A DNA stretch of 64,000 nt, taken from Callorhinus ursinus. Taxonomy: Eukaryota > Chordata > Mammalia > Carnivora > Otariidae. The translations under genes and the position numbers were made by a program. The DNA lies in contig NW_020312827.1 in the NCBI RefSeq assembly GCF_003265705.1, positions 15,344,154 through 15,408,153 on the forward strand. Direction: 5' to 3'. Each line of letters starts with the position of its first letter. The stretch's first letter is position 1. Shown one piece after another: positions 35,762 through 45,411 of this stretch. The notes below the pieces were generated by a model. That model had not been told where the DNA came from and did not search any database. It saw only the letters and a program-made list of their open reading frames with translations.

Positions 35762-36329
35762 AACTCACTTGCCTTAATGCTAGCTATTTGGGACAGATGG
35801 ATATATAACTGGATGAGCCTTAGTACTTCCTTTTTCACCCAGAAGCAGCAACTAAAGCGAAGTATCTTCTCTCCTGAGGGCTACCTCCCTGAGTCAGTGA
35901 CTGCCCAAACAGCCACATATTTATTCTACCTCCTCTCTCCCTCTACTCCACTTTGACCTTGTATAATATGTGAGACATTTAACTTTTCCCGCTCCATTGC
36001 AGGGATAGGTAAGCAGATCCTGTTCTAGTGTTATTTAAGACAGAAGAAAAATTGTGTGTGTATGTGTGTGTGTGACATCACTTTTTCCTCTATTGCAGTG
36101 GAAATTTGATGGGTCTCTTGCAAGTATATTCAAAAATACTATATCTATGAGTTAGGAGAGGGAAAGTTAATTCATCAATGAAGGCCATCTCACAAGAGTG
36201 AGTCCGGTTTTCAGATTATTATAAATGACAACTCTGACTTGTTTATTACCAAACCAGAAAATAAAATAATAGTCACAAGATCAAGGATACAAGGGAGAGA
36301 TTGAACTCCGAAATGTCTCAGGAGACTGT
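35762..36329. other. Unrecognised DNA with short (GT)n
   Basis: A GT run at 36053-36074. Nothing else named. Confidence 0.35.
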
Positions 36330-36785
36330 GGAAAAAAATCAGCTATGTGGTCTGCTGTGTGGCCACTCCCCACCAAACTTTCTAACTGAATGGCTTAAAA
36401 TAACAAAATTTCGGTTTGACTCATGTGTCTCTGAGTTAGCGGGTGTGTTTGGCTGGTCAGGTCTGGGTTTCACTGAGCTTGGACTGCAGGCTGCTTATTA
36501 AGGTCAGGTTCTTTTGTTGTTTAGTAACTAATTGTTGACATAGGGAGTTTCTCCCATGGCGAAAGCAAAAGGGCAAGAAAATAAATCCAATCTGGTACAT
36601 ACATTTCAAATCTCTATCCATTTCAGTTTTACTGACCTCTCATTATCTAAAACAGGTCACATGGCCAATCCAAGGTCGGGGCCAGGAAAGCATGTTCTGT
36701 CATGGCAAAGAGATGGATGACTTATAAAAGGATGGATAAATAAGGAAGTGAATGATTGGGACCAATAATTCAGTCTATCACAGGG
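36330..36785 (-). mobile_element. Possible ancient LTR or medium-reiterated repeat
   Basis: AATGGCTTAAAATAACAAAATTTCGG, CATGGCGAAAGCAAAAGGGCAAG, CAGGTCACATGGCCAATCCAAGG and GGGACCAATAATTCAGTCTATCAC resemble the antisense layout of an old mammalian LTR-like repeat. I cannot name it. Confidence 0.35.
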
Positions 36786-36980
36786 GCATACCTGCGTTGG
36801 CAGGTTCTGCAGCCCAGGTGCTGTGAGCAAACTTCCTGTTCAGAAAAGCCCCGAACCAGAGACTCATAGTTTATTTCTATAAAGTTTTAGGCCAGTGGAT
36901 GGAGTGGGGTAAAGAATCAGGTCACCACTTAAGGGTCTACCTTACTCTCATATAAAGGTCTTATTATAGTACATTTATAT

Positions 36981-37194
36981 CCTTCCACTTAAAAAAAATT
37001 GTCTATTTTAGAGAGAGAGAGAATGAATGGGAAGGACAGAGGGAGAGGGAGAGAGAAACTCAAGCAGACTCTGTGCTCAGCACAGAGGCCCATGAAGGGC
37101 TCCATCCCATGACCCTGAGATCAGGACCTGAGCTGAAACCAAGAGTCAAATGTTTAATGGAGTGTGCCACCCAGGCTCCCCCACCCTTCCACTT
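36981..37194 (-). mobile_element. CAN-SINE with 10-bp target duplication
   Basis: CCTTCCACTT stands at 36981-36990 and 37185-37194. Between them, antisense: A-run variant, GTCTATTTTAGAGAGAGAG, GACAGAGGGAGAGGGAGAG, ATCCCATGACCCTGAGATC, and the head GTGCCACCCAGGCTCCC. The tail is AAAAAAAATT rather than a T run, probably rearranged. Confidence 0.85.
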
Positions 37195-37358
37195 TCTATT
37201 TTTTTTTTAATTTTATTATGTTATGTTAGTCACCGTACAAGACATCATTAATTTTTGATGTGGTGATGAGCCCGGTGGTGGGTATTAAGGAGGGCACATA
37301 CTGCATGGAGCACTGGGTGTTATATGAAAACAATGGATCGTGGACCATTTCTATTTTT
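37193..37358 (-). mobile_element. Micro twin-primed L1
   Basis: Flanks TTTCTATTTTT at 37193-37203 and 37348-37358. Left half (about 37204-37265) is antisense L1 terminus: TTTTATTATGTTATGTTAGTCACC, CATCATTAATTTTTGATGTGGTG. Right half (about 37266-37345) is the immediately upstream L1 piece in sense: GGTGGTGGGTATTAAGGAGGGCAC, GCATGGAGCACTGGGTGTTATATG, CAATGGATCGTGGA. On the element map the halves meet at the GGA/CAC..CATC point. A 5' inversion in an insertion of only about 140 bp. Confidence 0.85.
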
Positions 37359-37789
37359 AATTGAGTCACAGGATTACCTGAGGTTTCAGTATATCAGTGA
37401 ATGCTGAGGTCTTCCACATAGAAAAGTCCTTATTTCTCTCCAGCATGTTTTGCTCCACAAAGCTAGGGACCAGGAAATTGTTTCTTTCTAATAATGAAGT
37501 AAGTATGTGTCTTTCTATAGATATTTTTTGCTGTTGTGATATCTTGTTCACCTCTTTCCTTGGACTTTCAGGGTACTCATGGATAGATTTGACACTAATT
37601 GCTTCAGCCTTACTCAGCCATGACTGTCTTAATAGAATTCCTCTTCTCTCTTTTTACTTTGTAACTTTTGTGTTGGACTAGATGTTTTTTTGTTTTACTA
37701 TGGTAACTTTCACTGGAGGCTGCCTTGATCCATTTTTGAAAGTAAATGAGCAAAGAAGAAAGGAAGAGAAAGGAAGTCACAACGTATTA
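37359..37789. other. Unrecognised DNA
   Basis: Opposing frames near 37366-37681 show no domain. Nothing named. Confidence 0.35.
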
Positions 37790-37792
37790 AAA

Positions 37793-37847
<55 letters not shown>

Positions 37848-37848
37848 T

Positions 37849-37912
<64 letters not shown>

Positions 37913-37950
37913 AGGGAGGAAGGAAGGGAAAAAGGAAGGAAGGAAAGAGA
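37790..37950. repeat. (GAAA)n tract with GGAA end
   Basis: About 29 GAAA units with one GTAA interruption near 37847, then GGAGGAAGGAAGGG. A polypurine mirror repeat able in principle to form a triplex. Translations over it (KKERKKER...) are artefacts. Confidence 0.97.
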
Positions 37951-38039
37951 AAAAGTACTCAAACATAATTTCCTATGTTAAACAACATCGAGATGGGGCA
38001 TATTTTTTGGTTCTTAATAGTAATGAGTACTGACTGACA

Positions 38040-38340
38040 ACAAGCAAGAATAACTCAGTTCCTGGAGGATATTTCCTCTTGGAAGATAATACTATCAACC
38101 AACTAAAACAGCTTGCTTATCAAAACTTCCTTCCAGACTTTCACATCCTTGCTCCCACCAATTCAAAGCTATGATGTCATAAATTCTACCTTACTTTAAA
38201 ACCACCAAGTCTGAGCCTTTTATAAAATCTCTTATTTTCCCCCTTTCACCTTATGAAGGTGGTGTTTTTCCTTAACGCAATAAATCTATGGTTTTGATTA
38301 GGCAACAGCTTTGAGGTCTTTAAGTAAGTCATTTCTCAAC
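38040..38340 (+). mobile_element. Possible ERV class I solo LTR
   Basis: A TATA-like TTTTATAAAATCTC at about 38218, then CACCTTATGAAGGTGG, and CAATAAATCTATGG about 55 bp downstream, with an end reading GAGGTCTTTAAGTAAGTCATTTCTC: the U3-R-U5 layout of a retroviral LTR. I cannot name the family. No internal genes. Confidence 0.35.
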
Positions 38341-39414
38341 AGAAAAGAAAAATATTATTTGTAAAACTAGCTGTTGTACTGGATATTTATATTCCCCTAT
38401 AAGCAAAAGAACACACTCCAGAAAATCTTAAAATTCTACCAATTTCAAATTTGTCAAATACAGTAGTCATCTTTGGTTTTTTATAAGAACAGAAAAACAA
38501 ATATAACTACTAAAGAAGAAATTAATTAAAATATGTGATTAAGAAAGATTCTGCTATATTTATATAACTAGCTAGTCAGTTTGAAATTTTCTGACCTAAA
38601 AAATGATGACTGATAAATCTTAAGCAAGGGTTTCTTCTTTAACGCTTTTAGTCAAAGAGCAAGAAACCATATATATATGTGACTGACTTTCTTCTCTCCA
38701 AGGAAGCCATCCGTAAGCCATGCTCTTGTCTAGCACTTGTTTATACCCATTTGTCTCCATGCACTGAATTTAGCAGTCTGTGCCTGTGGCAGGCTGCATG
38801 ACTAATTACCTGAACTCCCGACCCTGTTTGGGTTAGAAAGATTACCAAAGTGTTGTTATCGCATACCATCACTGTATTTGGGCAAAAGGTTGATTTTAGG
38901 TAGGACTATAGCCAGGTGATCTGGTTAGCAGGTGACTAGAATATCCAAGACCTCTCATCTTCTTTTTCAACTTTACTTTTCAGAGTCATGGCATGGTTGA
39001 TTCTAACCTTAGTTTTCAGTTTAAAAATGGCCCTACATTGCTTTTTCCTAAATTAATATTCCACATTTATCATTTCAATATGATGTGCTCTGAGAGATCC
39101 TTCCTGCATATGCTCATTATTAATGATGGTTTTGTGTGCAGTTTCCATCTGCCCATCGATCTAACGTCCAACTGTCAAGGTTCTGTCATGGCTTCCAAAT
39201 GTTTAACCCCATTGTGGTGTTTGGAACCAACTAATTTGGAGAAATTTTCCCTAAAGAAAATTAGGGTGCTCCAATTTTAAAATGGTGAAAGAATTAAAGT
39301 CTATAGACCAAAATATATAATAATTTTTGTCATTGAAGTGTTTTAAAAAAGCAGAAGCTGGCCATCTCTACTCAGGATAATGTTTGGATACTGAAAGTCT
39401 CCTTAAAAATTAAT
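38341..39414. other. Unrecognised DNA
   Basis: No named repeat or gene. The 95-codon frame at 38993-39280 has no domain. Confidence 0.35.
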
Positions 39415-39645
39415 AATTAGTGGGGAGTGTAAAGGGGAGTGGGAGATACAGGCATAAGTCACAACAATGAAAGCATAAGGAGTATAGTCAATGATATTGT
39501 AATAGTGTTGTATGGTGACAGATGGTACCTATACTTGTGAGTGTAGCATGACGTATAAACTTGTTGAATCACTAAGTGGTGCACCTGAAATTAATGTAAT
39601 ATTGTGTGTCAACTACACTCAAATAAAAAAAAAATAAAATGAAAA
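39415..39645 (+). mobile_element. Older L1 3' UTR end
   Basis: GGGAGATACAGGCATAAGTCACAACAATGAAAGCATAAG, GTAATAGTGTTGTATGGTGACAGATGGTAC, GTGGTGCACCTGAAATTAATGTAATATTG and GTCAACTACACTCAAATAAAA are the 3' end of an L1MA-type element shared by several placental orders, with its A-tail. Confidence 0.8.
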
Positions 39646-39933
39646 ATCAGTGGATGGTGGAGGGAAAGGTTTCCCACTTGATCTGAGGAGAAAAACAACC
39701 CAGACCCTTTTATATCGAAGGCCAATTATTCAATAAGCAAACATTTAGGAGGAAGTCTCTGTGCCTAGCATTGAGAAGGTTATCAGGATGCTTCATTCCC
39801 TCCATGTTCCTGCCATTTCTCCAACAGAAAAAAAAAATATCAGAAGTAACCTGATGGAGAATATGGGTTGAAAGATTTTATGGTCAAGACATGAGTTCGC
39901 CATCCACCCTCCAAGCAAATATAAAGTGGAGAT

Positions 39934-40142
39934 GGGGGTGCCTGGGTGGCTCAGTCAGTTAAATATCCGATTCTTGATTTCAATTCAGGTTGTGATCTCA
40001 AGGTCCTTTGACTGAGCCCCGTATAGGGCTCTGTGCTCAGCGGGGAGTCTTTTGTCCTTCTCCCTCTCCCACTACCCCTCTCCTTGCTCATGCATTTGCT
40101 CCCTTTCTTGCTCCCTAAAATAAATAAAATCTTAAAAAAAAA
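39934..40142 (+). mobile_element. CAN-SINE
   Basis: Head GGGGGTGCCTGGGTGGCTCAG, a diverged AAATATCCGATTCTTGATTT variant of the tRNA part, AGCCCCGTATAGGGCTC, CT-rich arm, TAAAATAAATAAAATCTTAAAA tail. Target duplication not clear. Confidence 0.92.
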
Positions 40143-41216
40143 AGAGCAGAGATAAACCTAATTTGTCCTATTCCACCCCCCTGCCCCGCAACGAGGGTTA
40201 TATCATGAACACTTACTGGATAGTACCTGTGAAGCATAAAACTTGATATGTTCTGGGAAAGCTGGGTAGAATTATACAAATATGGATGATACGAATGCCT
40301 TGCCCTCAAAGTGTATATAAGTTAATAGAGGGGAGTAAGCACTGATCTGCAAAATATTGAATAGTCATCTGTAAAAAATTCCACTAATTTTTAACAGTAT
40401 AGTGTGCAGAATTAGGCAGTGTTCCAAGGGGTTTCATCCAAATGGAAGAGGGAAGCTAGGAAGTCAGGGGGAAGAAAGATCAAGGACTGGAAAAATTTAT
40501 GGATCATTCAAGAAGTATGTGTTCATAGGTGAGTTTATTATCTCATTTTGGGTTGTGTCAATCACCAGAGCATCCAGAGCAATCAATATCTTATTGGTGC
40601 TTATATTTGAGTATTGTGGTTACCACTGCCTTCACTTTTCTTCCATTCGTTCCCTATATCCACTGGTGTCTGGTACATAGCATATTCTGTCTTCAGTAGA
40701 CAGTGTTCTTCACAGCAACAGTACTGACAACAAGAAGGCTCATATGTTCTATGAATCACAAAAGAGGCAGCTGGACCACATGAGAAGCAGAATGGGAGTG
40801 TCATTAAGGATCAAGCCAGCAGGGTGGAAGAGTCAGCAGGGAGAGATCTCCAGCCCAAGAGGCAGCTCTCCCCTGGAAATGATGCTCTTTCCTCCATATC
40901 ATCTCTATCAGCCCTTCAACATATTTCTATATCAAAGTCTGTACAAACAATACAACTTTAAATGTGCAATAACGTGCTTTCCATTTCCCTGATATGATGT
41001 GTTATGTGTGTTCAATTTTCTGGAATGAATTTAAGTTGAAGCTTTTATTAGCTGTTTTATAGAAATCCTTAGTGGACCTTACAGCTGTTATTTCTGTGCA
41101 ACAAACAGATGAACACACAGAAGAAAGCAGAGCTCACAAGACGTCATTTCAAGGGGAGTGGAATAAAGCAGGAGGCTGGTTCATTTAACACCATTTAACT
41201 TGCTTGTATTTAATAA
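40143..41216. other. Unrecognised DNA
   Basis: No gene or named repeat. Frames at 40402-40992 show no domain. Confidence 0.35.
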
Positions 41217-41291
41217 GTGTGTGTGTGTGTGTGTGTGTGTGCGCGTGTGTGCGTGCGTGTGCGTGTGTGAGTGCGTGTGTGTGTGTGTGTG
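41217..41291. repeat. (GT)n with GCGT variants
   Basis: Alternating purine-pyrimidine tract of about 75 bp with GCGC/GCGT steps, a composition favouring Z-DNA. The Cys/Val and His/Thr-rich translations over it are artefacts. Confidence 0.95.
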
Positions 41292-41368
41292 AAAGCATGC
41301 ACGCATTTGACCATGAGAAGCTGAGGTTGTCAGTGTGTAATGCAGTTATGATACTAGGACATACTTGC

Positions 41369-41901
41369 TGTGTTACTTTACTAGTGCTGCCATAACAAAG
41401 TAGCACCAAATGGGGGCTTTAAAAACAACAGAAATTTATGTCAACTATACTTCCAGTAAAAATTCTTTAAAAATATATTTAACAAAACCCCAAGCCCAGA
41501 AATTTATTCTCTCACAGTTCTGGAGTCTACAAGTCCAGAATCTAGATGCCAGGAGAACCATGCTGACCGCTCTAGGGGATAATCTTTGCTTGCCTCCCGC
41601 TTTGGGCATTTGCCAGCAATCCTTAGCATTCTTTGGTTTGTATATGCATCACTCCAGCCACACGGCCATTTTCTCCCTGTGCATCTTCACATTGTCTTCC
41701 CCCTGTGTGACTCTCCCTCTGTCTCAACTTCCCTTTTTAGAACAACAGCAGTCAGATTAGATTAGGGTCCATTCTAATGACCTCATTTCCACTCAATTAC
41801 CTTTCTAAAGACCATTATTCCAAATAAGGCCACATTCTGAGGGGCTGATGGGTAGGACTTCAGCATGTCTTCCTTGGGGGACACAATTCACCCCATAACA
41901 C
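41369..41901 (-). mobile_element. MLT1-like ERVL-MaLR LTR, with micro-L1 inside
   Basis: Read backwards: GTGCTGCCATAACAAAGTAGCACC, AACAACAGAAATTTAT, TTATTCTCTCACAGTTCTGGAGTC, GATTAGGGTCCATTCTAATGACCTC, AATAAGGCCACATTCTGAGG, GGGGGACACAATTCACCCCATAACAC: the MLT1C-like layout from the LTR 3' end to its 5' end. A micro-insertion lies at 41440-41496. No coding capacity. Confidence 0.7.
41429..41507 (+). mobile_element. Micro-L1 tail within the LTR
   Basis: CAGAAATTTAT is duplicated at 41429-41439 and 41497-41507. Between them TCAACTATACTTCCAGTAAAA is the last ~20 bp of an older L1 3' UTR (compare GTCAACTACACTCAAATAAAA at 39608), followed by an A-rich decayed tail. Confidence 0.65.
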
Positions 41902-43029
41902 TTGCATATTACCCCTTTAAAAAGAAGTCTAGTCCAGAGATTAACTCCCACTTTTGCTGGTTTTACCATTCCTGATCATTTCTTTAAAGCCAAGTAGTCT
42001 CTATATTCAAATTATTTCTGCTTTATTTCTCTGTTGGCTGGCTATAGCAAGTCATATTTTGAGAAGGGTAATGTGTGGTGGGATTATAGCCAAATTCTTT
42101 TCTTGTTTGAATTTTATAATTTTTCCATAAAAATATTATTTTGAGGAATAAATTAGGGCGTTGGTGTGATATCTGCCAAAATCATAGCAGAAGAATTTTT
42201 CCTTGCAAATAGAAAAGAGCCCTAAGGAAGCAGCAGTAGCATTTTCTTTCGTATGATGAAAGAATTGGTGTCCCATTAGGTTAAGTGACCAGACCAAGGA
42301 CACACACTTAGAGTCAAAGACAGAAAGAAAACCCAAATGGTCACCATAGATGAAGCAAATGCCATTGCTTGCAGCCTGCATCTTCAGCTCAATGCTAAGA
42401 TTCATGCTCACTTTTAGAATCTTGTGTGAATCTGACTCTCAAAAGGGCTGAGTTTAGAAGTCAAGGCCTCCTCCATCCCCCCTCATTCGTCAAAGACTCT
42501 TCCCTTCCACTGTCCTTGCAAACACCATGTGATTCCTATATTAAAAACAAACAAACAAAGAAAAACAAAACAAAACACTGTCTTCTTACCAGGATCAAGA
42601 AATGAGAGTATCAAAACACAGTTTGAGAATATTACTGCTCTAATGTAAAGAATATTTCTTGGCAGATTTTTGCCTTGGTCTTCCATTAAAACTGAGAGCA
42701 TTGAGTGAATTCATGTGAATTATGTTCGGGTGGGACATGTGAAAACATCAGAAGCAGAGTGGAAACCCCTGCATTTGGGTCACCCTCATGTACTTGTCTG
42801 ATTTTGGAAATGACACTGAGTGTCAGTTTTTTCCTACCCTAAATCAAGAGAAAAAAATCATCACCCTTAACTTACAGTGTTGGAGTTATGACAATAACTT
42901 GACATCCAGTAAGCTTTCCATAAATGTTTATGTGTTCACTCATGTTTATGGAAATATTCCAAGAAATAATTATTTCATCTTGATGATTCTCTATGTAGAT
43001 AGTATTCAGACAGAGCTATGTTAAATTTC
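41902..43029. other. Unrecognised DNA
   Basis: An (AAAC)n patch at 42543-42577. No gene or named repeat. Confidence 0.35.
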
Positions 43030-43190
43030 AGCTCTTATGGTTATTACCTCTGTGACTTTGGGCATGTTTCCCTAATCTTCTGGTTACTTCCTGCCTGAAA
43101 AAAAGGGGGGAATAATAATAATCCCTACCTTGGAAGGATATTGTGAGGGTTACATGCAATAATCCATGGAAAGTGCTTCCTGTGCAATCC
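43030..43190 (+). mobile_element. MIR-like relic
   Basis: ACCTCTGTGACTTTGGGCATG, AATAATAATAATCCCTACCTTGG and TTGTGAGGGTTACATGCAATAATCC follow the MIR consensus order. Confidence 0.55.
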
Positions 43191-43884
43191 TAGCCTTTAG
43201 GGAGTCTTTCATTTGTGATAATTACTAATGTCATTGTTCTTATTTACTGACAGCACTATATTTAGGGTTTGACTACTTTTTACATTTTTTTATTTTATTT
43301 AAGGTATTAGTTCTCAAAACTGTAAATGATTCCAGTTACTTTCTCTTAGAAACAATTTCTCTTGGAATCATTAGCAAAAGACAAAAAGTGGTTTCTCAAG
43401 AAGTTTTACGATTAAAATCCCAAATCCCTTCTGATAAGTTTGAGAAAATCTTAATACATGGTTAAAAATTACCTTGCTTCCAATGTCCACACTACTTAGC
43501 TTATATTATTAGGTGTGAAACAAAAATTGACTGGAGAATGGATTGTCTGACCGATAAACAATGCAGAAGGTTCTATGTCCTCTATACTATTATTCTTGCC
43601 TAAGATAGACCATTCTGGATTTCTATACTCAAAACTCTCATGGCCTCTATTTCTTCTTCTTTAAAATGATGATGATGATGGTGATGATGATAATTACTAC
43701 TATTATCTTCTAAGATAATTAATGATATTCATGATAATGAAAATGCTCGTGCTTACAACATTTTGTAAATGTTGTCTTTAAACTAACTACCAAAGAAAGA
43801 TACCTCCTGGAGTAGAAGTATATCACAAGCAGGACAGAGAAGAAGTAAAAGGAAGAGGAGAAAAAAGAGACATATATTTATACA
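43191..43884. other. Unrecognised DNA with (GAT)n
   Basis: (ATG/GAT)n microsatellite at 43666-43692. Nothing else named. Confidence 0.4.
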
Positions 43885-44110
43885 GGACACTTTACGTTTC
43901 AAGCACAGTGCTCATGTGGGGCTGTGAAATATGTGCTTATTTAGTCTTCATAACAAATGCTGGGTGTTTTGATTACTAACATCTGCCCCCTCGGGAAAAG
44001 TAAAGTGCAGAGAAGGGAAAACCACTGAAGGTTACACGTGGGTCCATAGAGACTTGAGTTCTGGTTACCTTTTTCCAAGACGGCAGTCCAAGCACAGAAG
44101 TAATTAAGTT
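43885..44110 (-). mobile_element. Possible MIR relic, antisense
   Basis: CTTTACGTTTCAAGCACAGTGCTCATG, TTAGTCTTCATAACAAATGC and GCAGAGAAGGGAAAACCACTGAAGG loosely follow antisense MIR. Weak. Confidence 0.35.
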
Positions 44111-44496
44111 TTTCACTTTCCTGATGTCCCAAATGCAAATTAAAGGTACAGTAGATATCATTTTTTACATATTGTTTGGCAAAATAAAAGCATTCTCTTA
44201 GACTGTAGATAAATATATATGTTTAGATGGACAATTTAGTAATCTCTATTAGAATTAAAATATGTAAGCTGTTTGATCCAACGATCTTCCCTTTAAGAAT
44301 TTATGAGTACATATTAATTTATTTTATCATAACAAATTTAAGTTTGTTTGACTCAGTTGTCTCTATTTTTCCTCTAAACCATGTTGTTTCATTATCCTTT
44401 TCATTATCATCTCTGCTGTGTCTCTCTATAATTCCTATAGATGAACCAATTGAGCTTAATAGTGAACTAATTGTAATATACCTTTCTCCATTTTTT
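44111..44496. other. Unrecognised AT-rich DNA
   Basis: The 112-codon frame at 44227-44565 runs into a SINE and has no domain. Confidence 0.35.
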
Positions 44497-44864
44497 AAAA
44501 AGATTTATTTATGGGCGCCTGGGTGGCTCAGTTGGTTAAGTGACTGCCTTCGGCTCAGGTCATGATCCTGGAGTCCCGGGATCGAGTCCCACATCGGGCT
44601 TCCTGCTCAGCAGAGAGTCTGCTTCTCCCTCTGACCCTCTTCCCTCTCGTGCTTTCTATCTCTCATTCTCTCTCTCTCTCAAATAAATAAATAAATCTTT
44701 ATTTGAGAGAGAGAGAGAACATGGGGTGGAGGAGCAAAGGGAGAGAGAGAGAATCTCAAGCAGACCCTGCACTGAGTGTGGAGCCCAGTGCAGGGCTCGA
44801 TCCCATAACTCTGAGCCAAAACCAAGAGTCAGACACTTAACTGACTGAGTCACCCAGCTGCCCC
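44497..44864 (-). mobile_element. CAN-SINE (outer), split by an inverted CAN-SINE
   Basis: The tail TTTAAAAAGATTTATTT (44497-44510) and the body from about 44698 (TTTATTTGAGAGAGAGAGAG, CAGGGCTCGATCCCATAAC, head ACTGAGTCACCCAGCTGCCCC) belong to one antisense SINE. Possible decayed target duplication TTCTCCATTTTT / TTCCTCTATTTTT on the outside. Confidence 0.85.
44513..44697 (+). mobile_element. CAN-SINE nested in the tail of another
   Basis: Near-consensus head GGGCGCCTGGGTGGCTCAG, TCGGCTCAGGTCATGATCC (B-box region), GGGATCGAGTCCCACATCGG, CT arm and CAAATAAATAAATAAAT tail. It sits in the T-rich tail of the antisense SINE and is the younger of the two. Confidence 0.95.
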
Positions 44865-45219
44865 ATAACTTCCTCTATTTTTATCAAAAAAAGGAAACCT
44901 TACTCATTATTCAGGGATTTTGTAAATTTAATTATCTCTTCAGGTCCTTTTGTCTACCTGAGGCAATAATGTAGTTTTCTCCTAACTTAACTACACTTTC
45001 TTTGAACACTTGGGTCTCATGGATTCTCAAATTTGGGTTGACAGATTTAGAAAATAAAAATAGAGGATGCCCAATTGAATTTGAATTTCAGATTAACAAT
45101 AATTAAATTTTTAGTGCATGTTCCTTGCATTATTTGTGACATATATTTTAAACATTTATTTGTTACTTATTTGAAATTCAATTTTAACCAGGTATCCTGT
45201 ATATTACCTGGAAAATTTT
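44865..45219. other. Unrecognised DNA
   Basis: Nothing named. Confidence 0.35.
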
Positions 45220-45411
45220 GGGGTGCCTGGGTGGCTCAGTCAGTTGAGTGTCTGCCTTTGGCTCAGGTCATGATCTCAGGTCCTGGAATCAAACCTCGCA
45301 TCGGGCTCCCTGCTCAGCAGGGAGTCTGCATCTCCCTCTCCCTCTGCCTCTGCTCCTGACTCGTGCTCTTTCTTTCTCTCTCTCTCTAATAAATAAATAA
45401 AATCTTAAAAA
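45220..45411 (+). mobile_element. CAN-SINE
   Basis: Head GGGGTGCCTGGGTGGCTCAG, GGCTCAGGTCATGATCTCAGG, CATCGGGCTCCCTGCTCAGC, CT arm and TAATAAATAAATAAAATCTT tail. Complete in layout. Confidence 0.95.

Noticed and set aside
41185..41409. Cys/Val-rich and His/Thr-rich frames
   Set aside because: Translations of the GT microsatellite.
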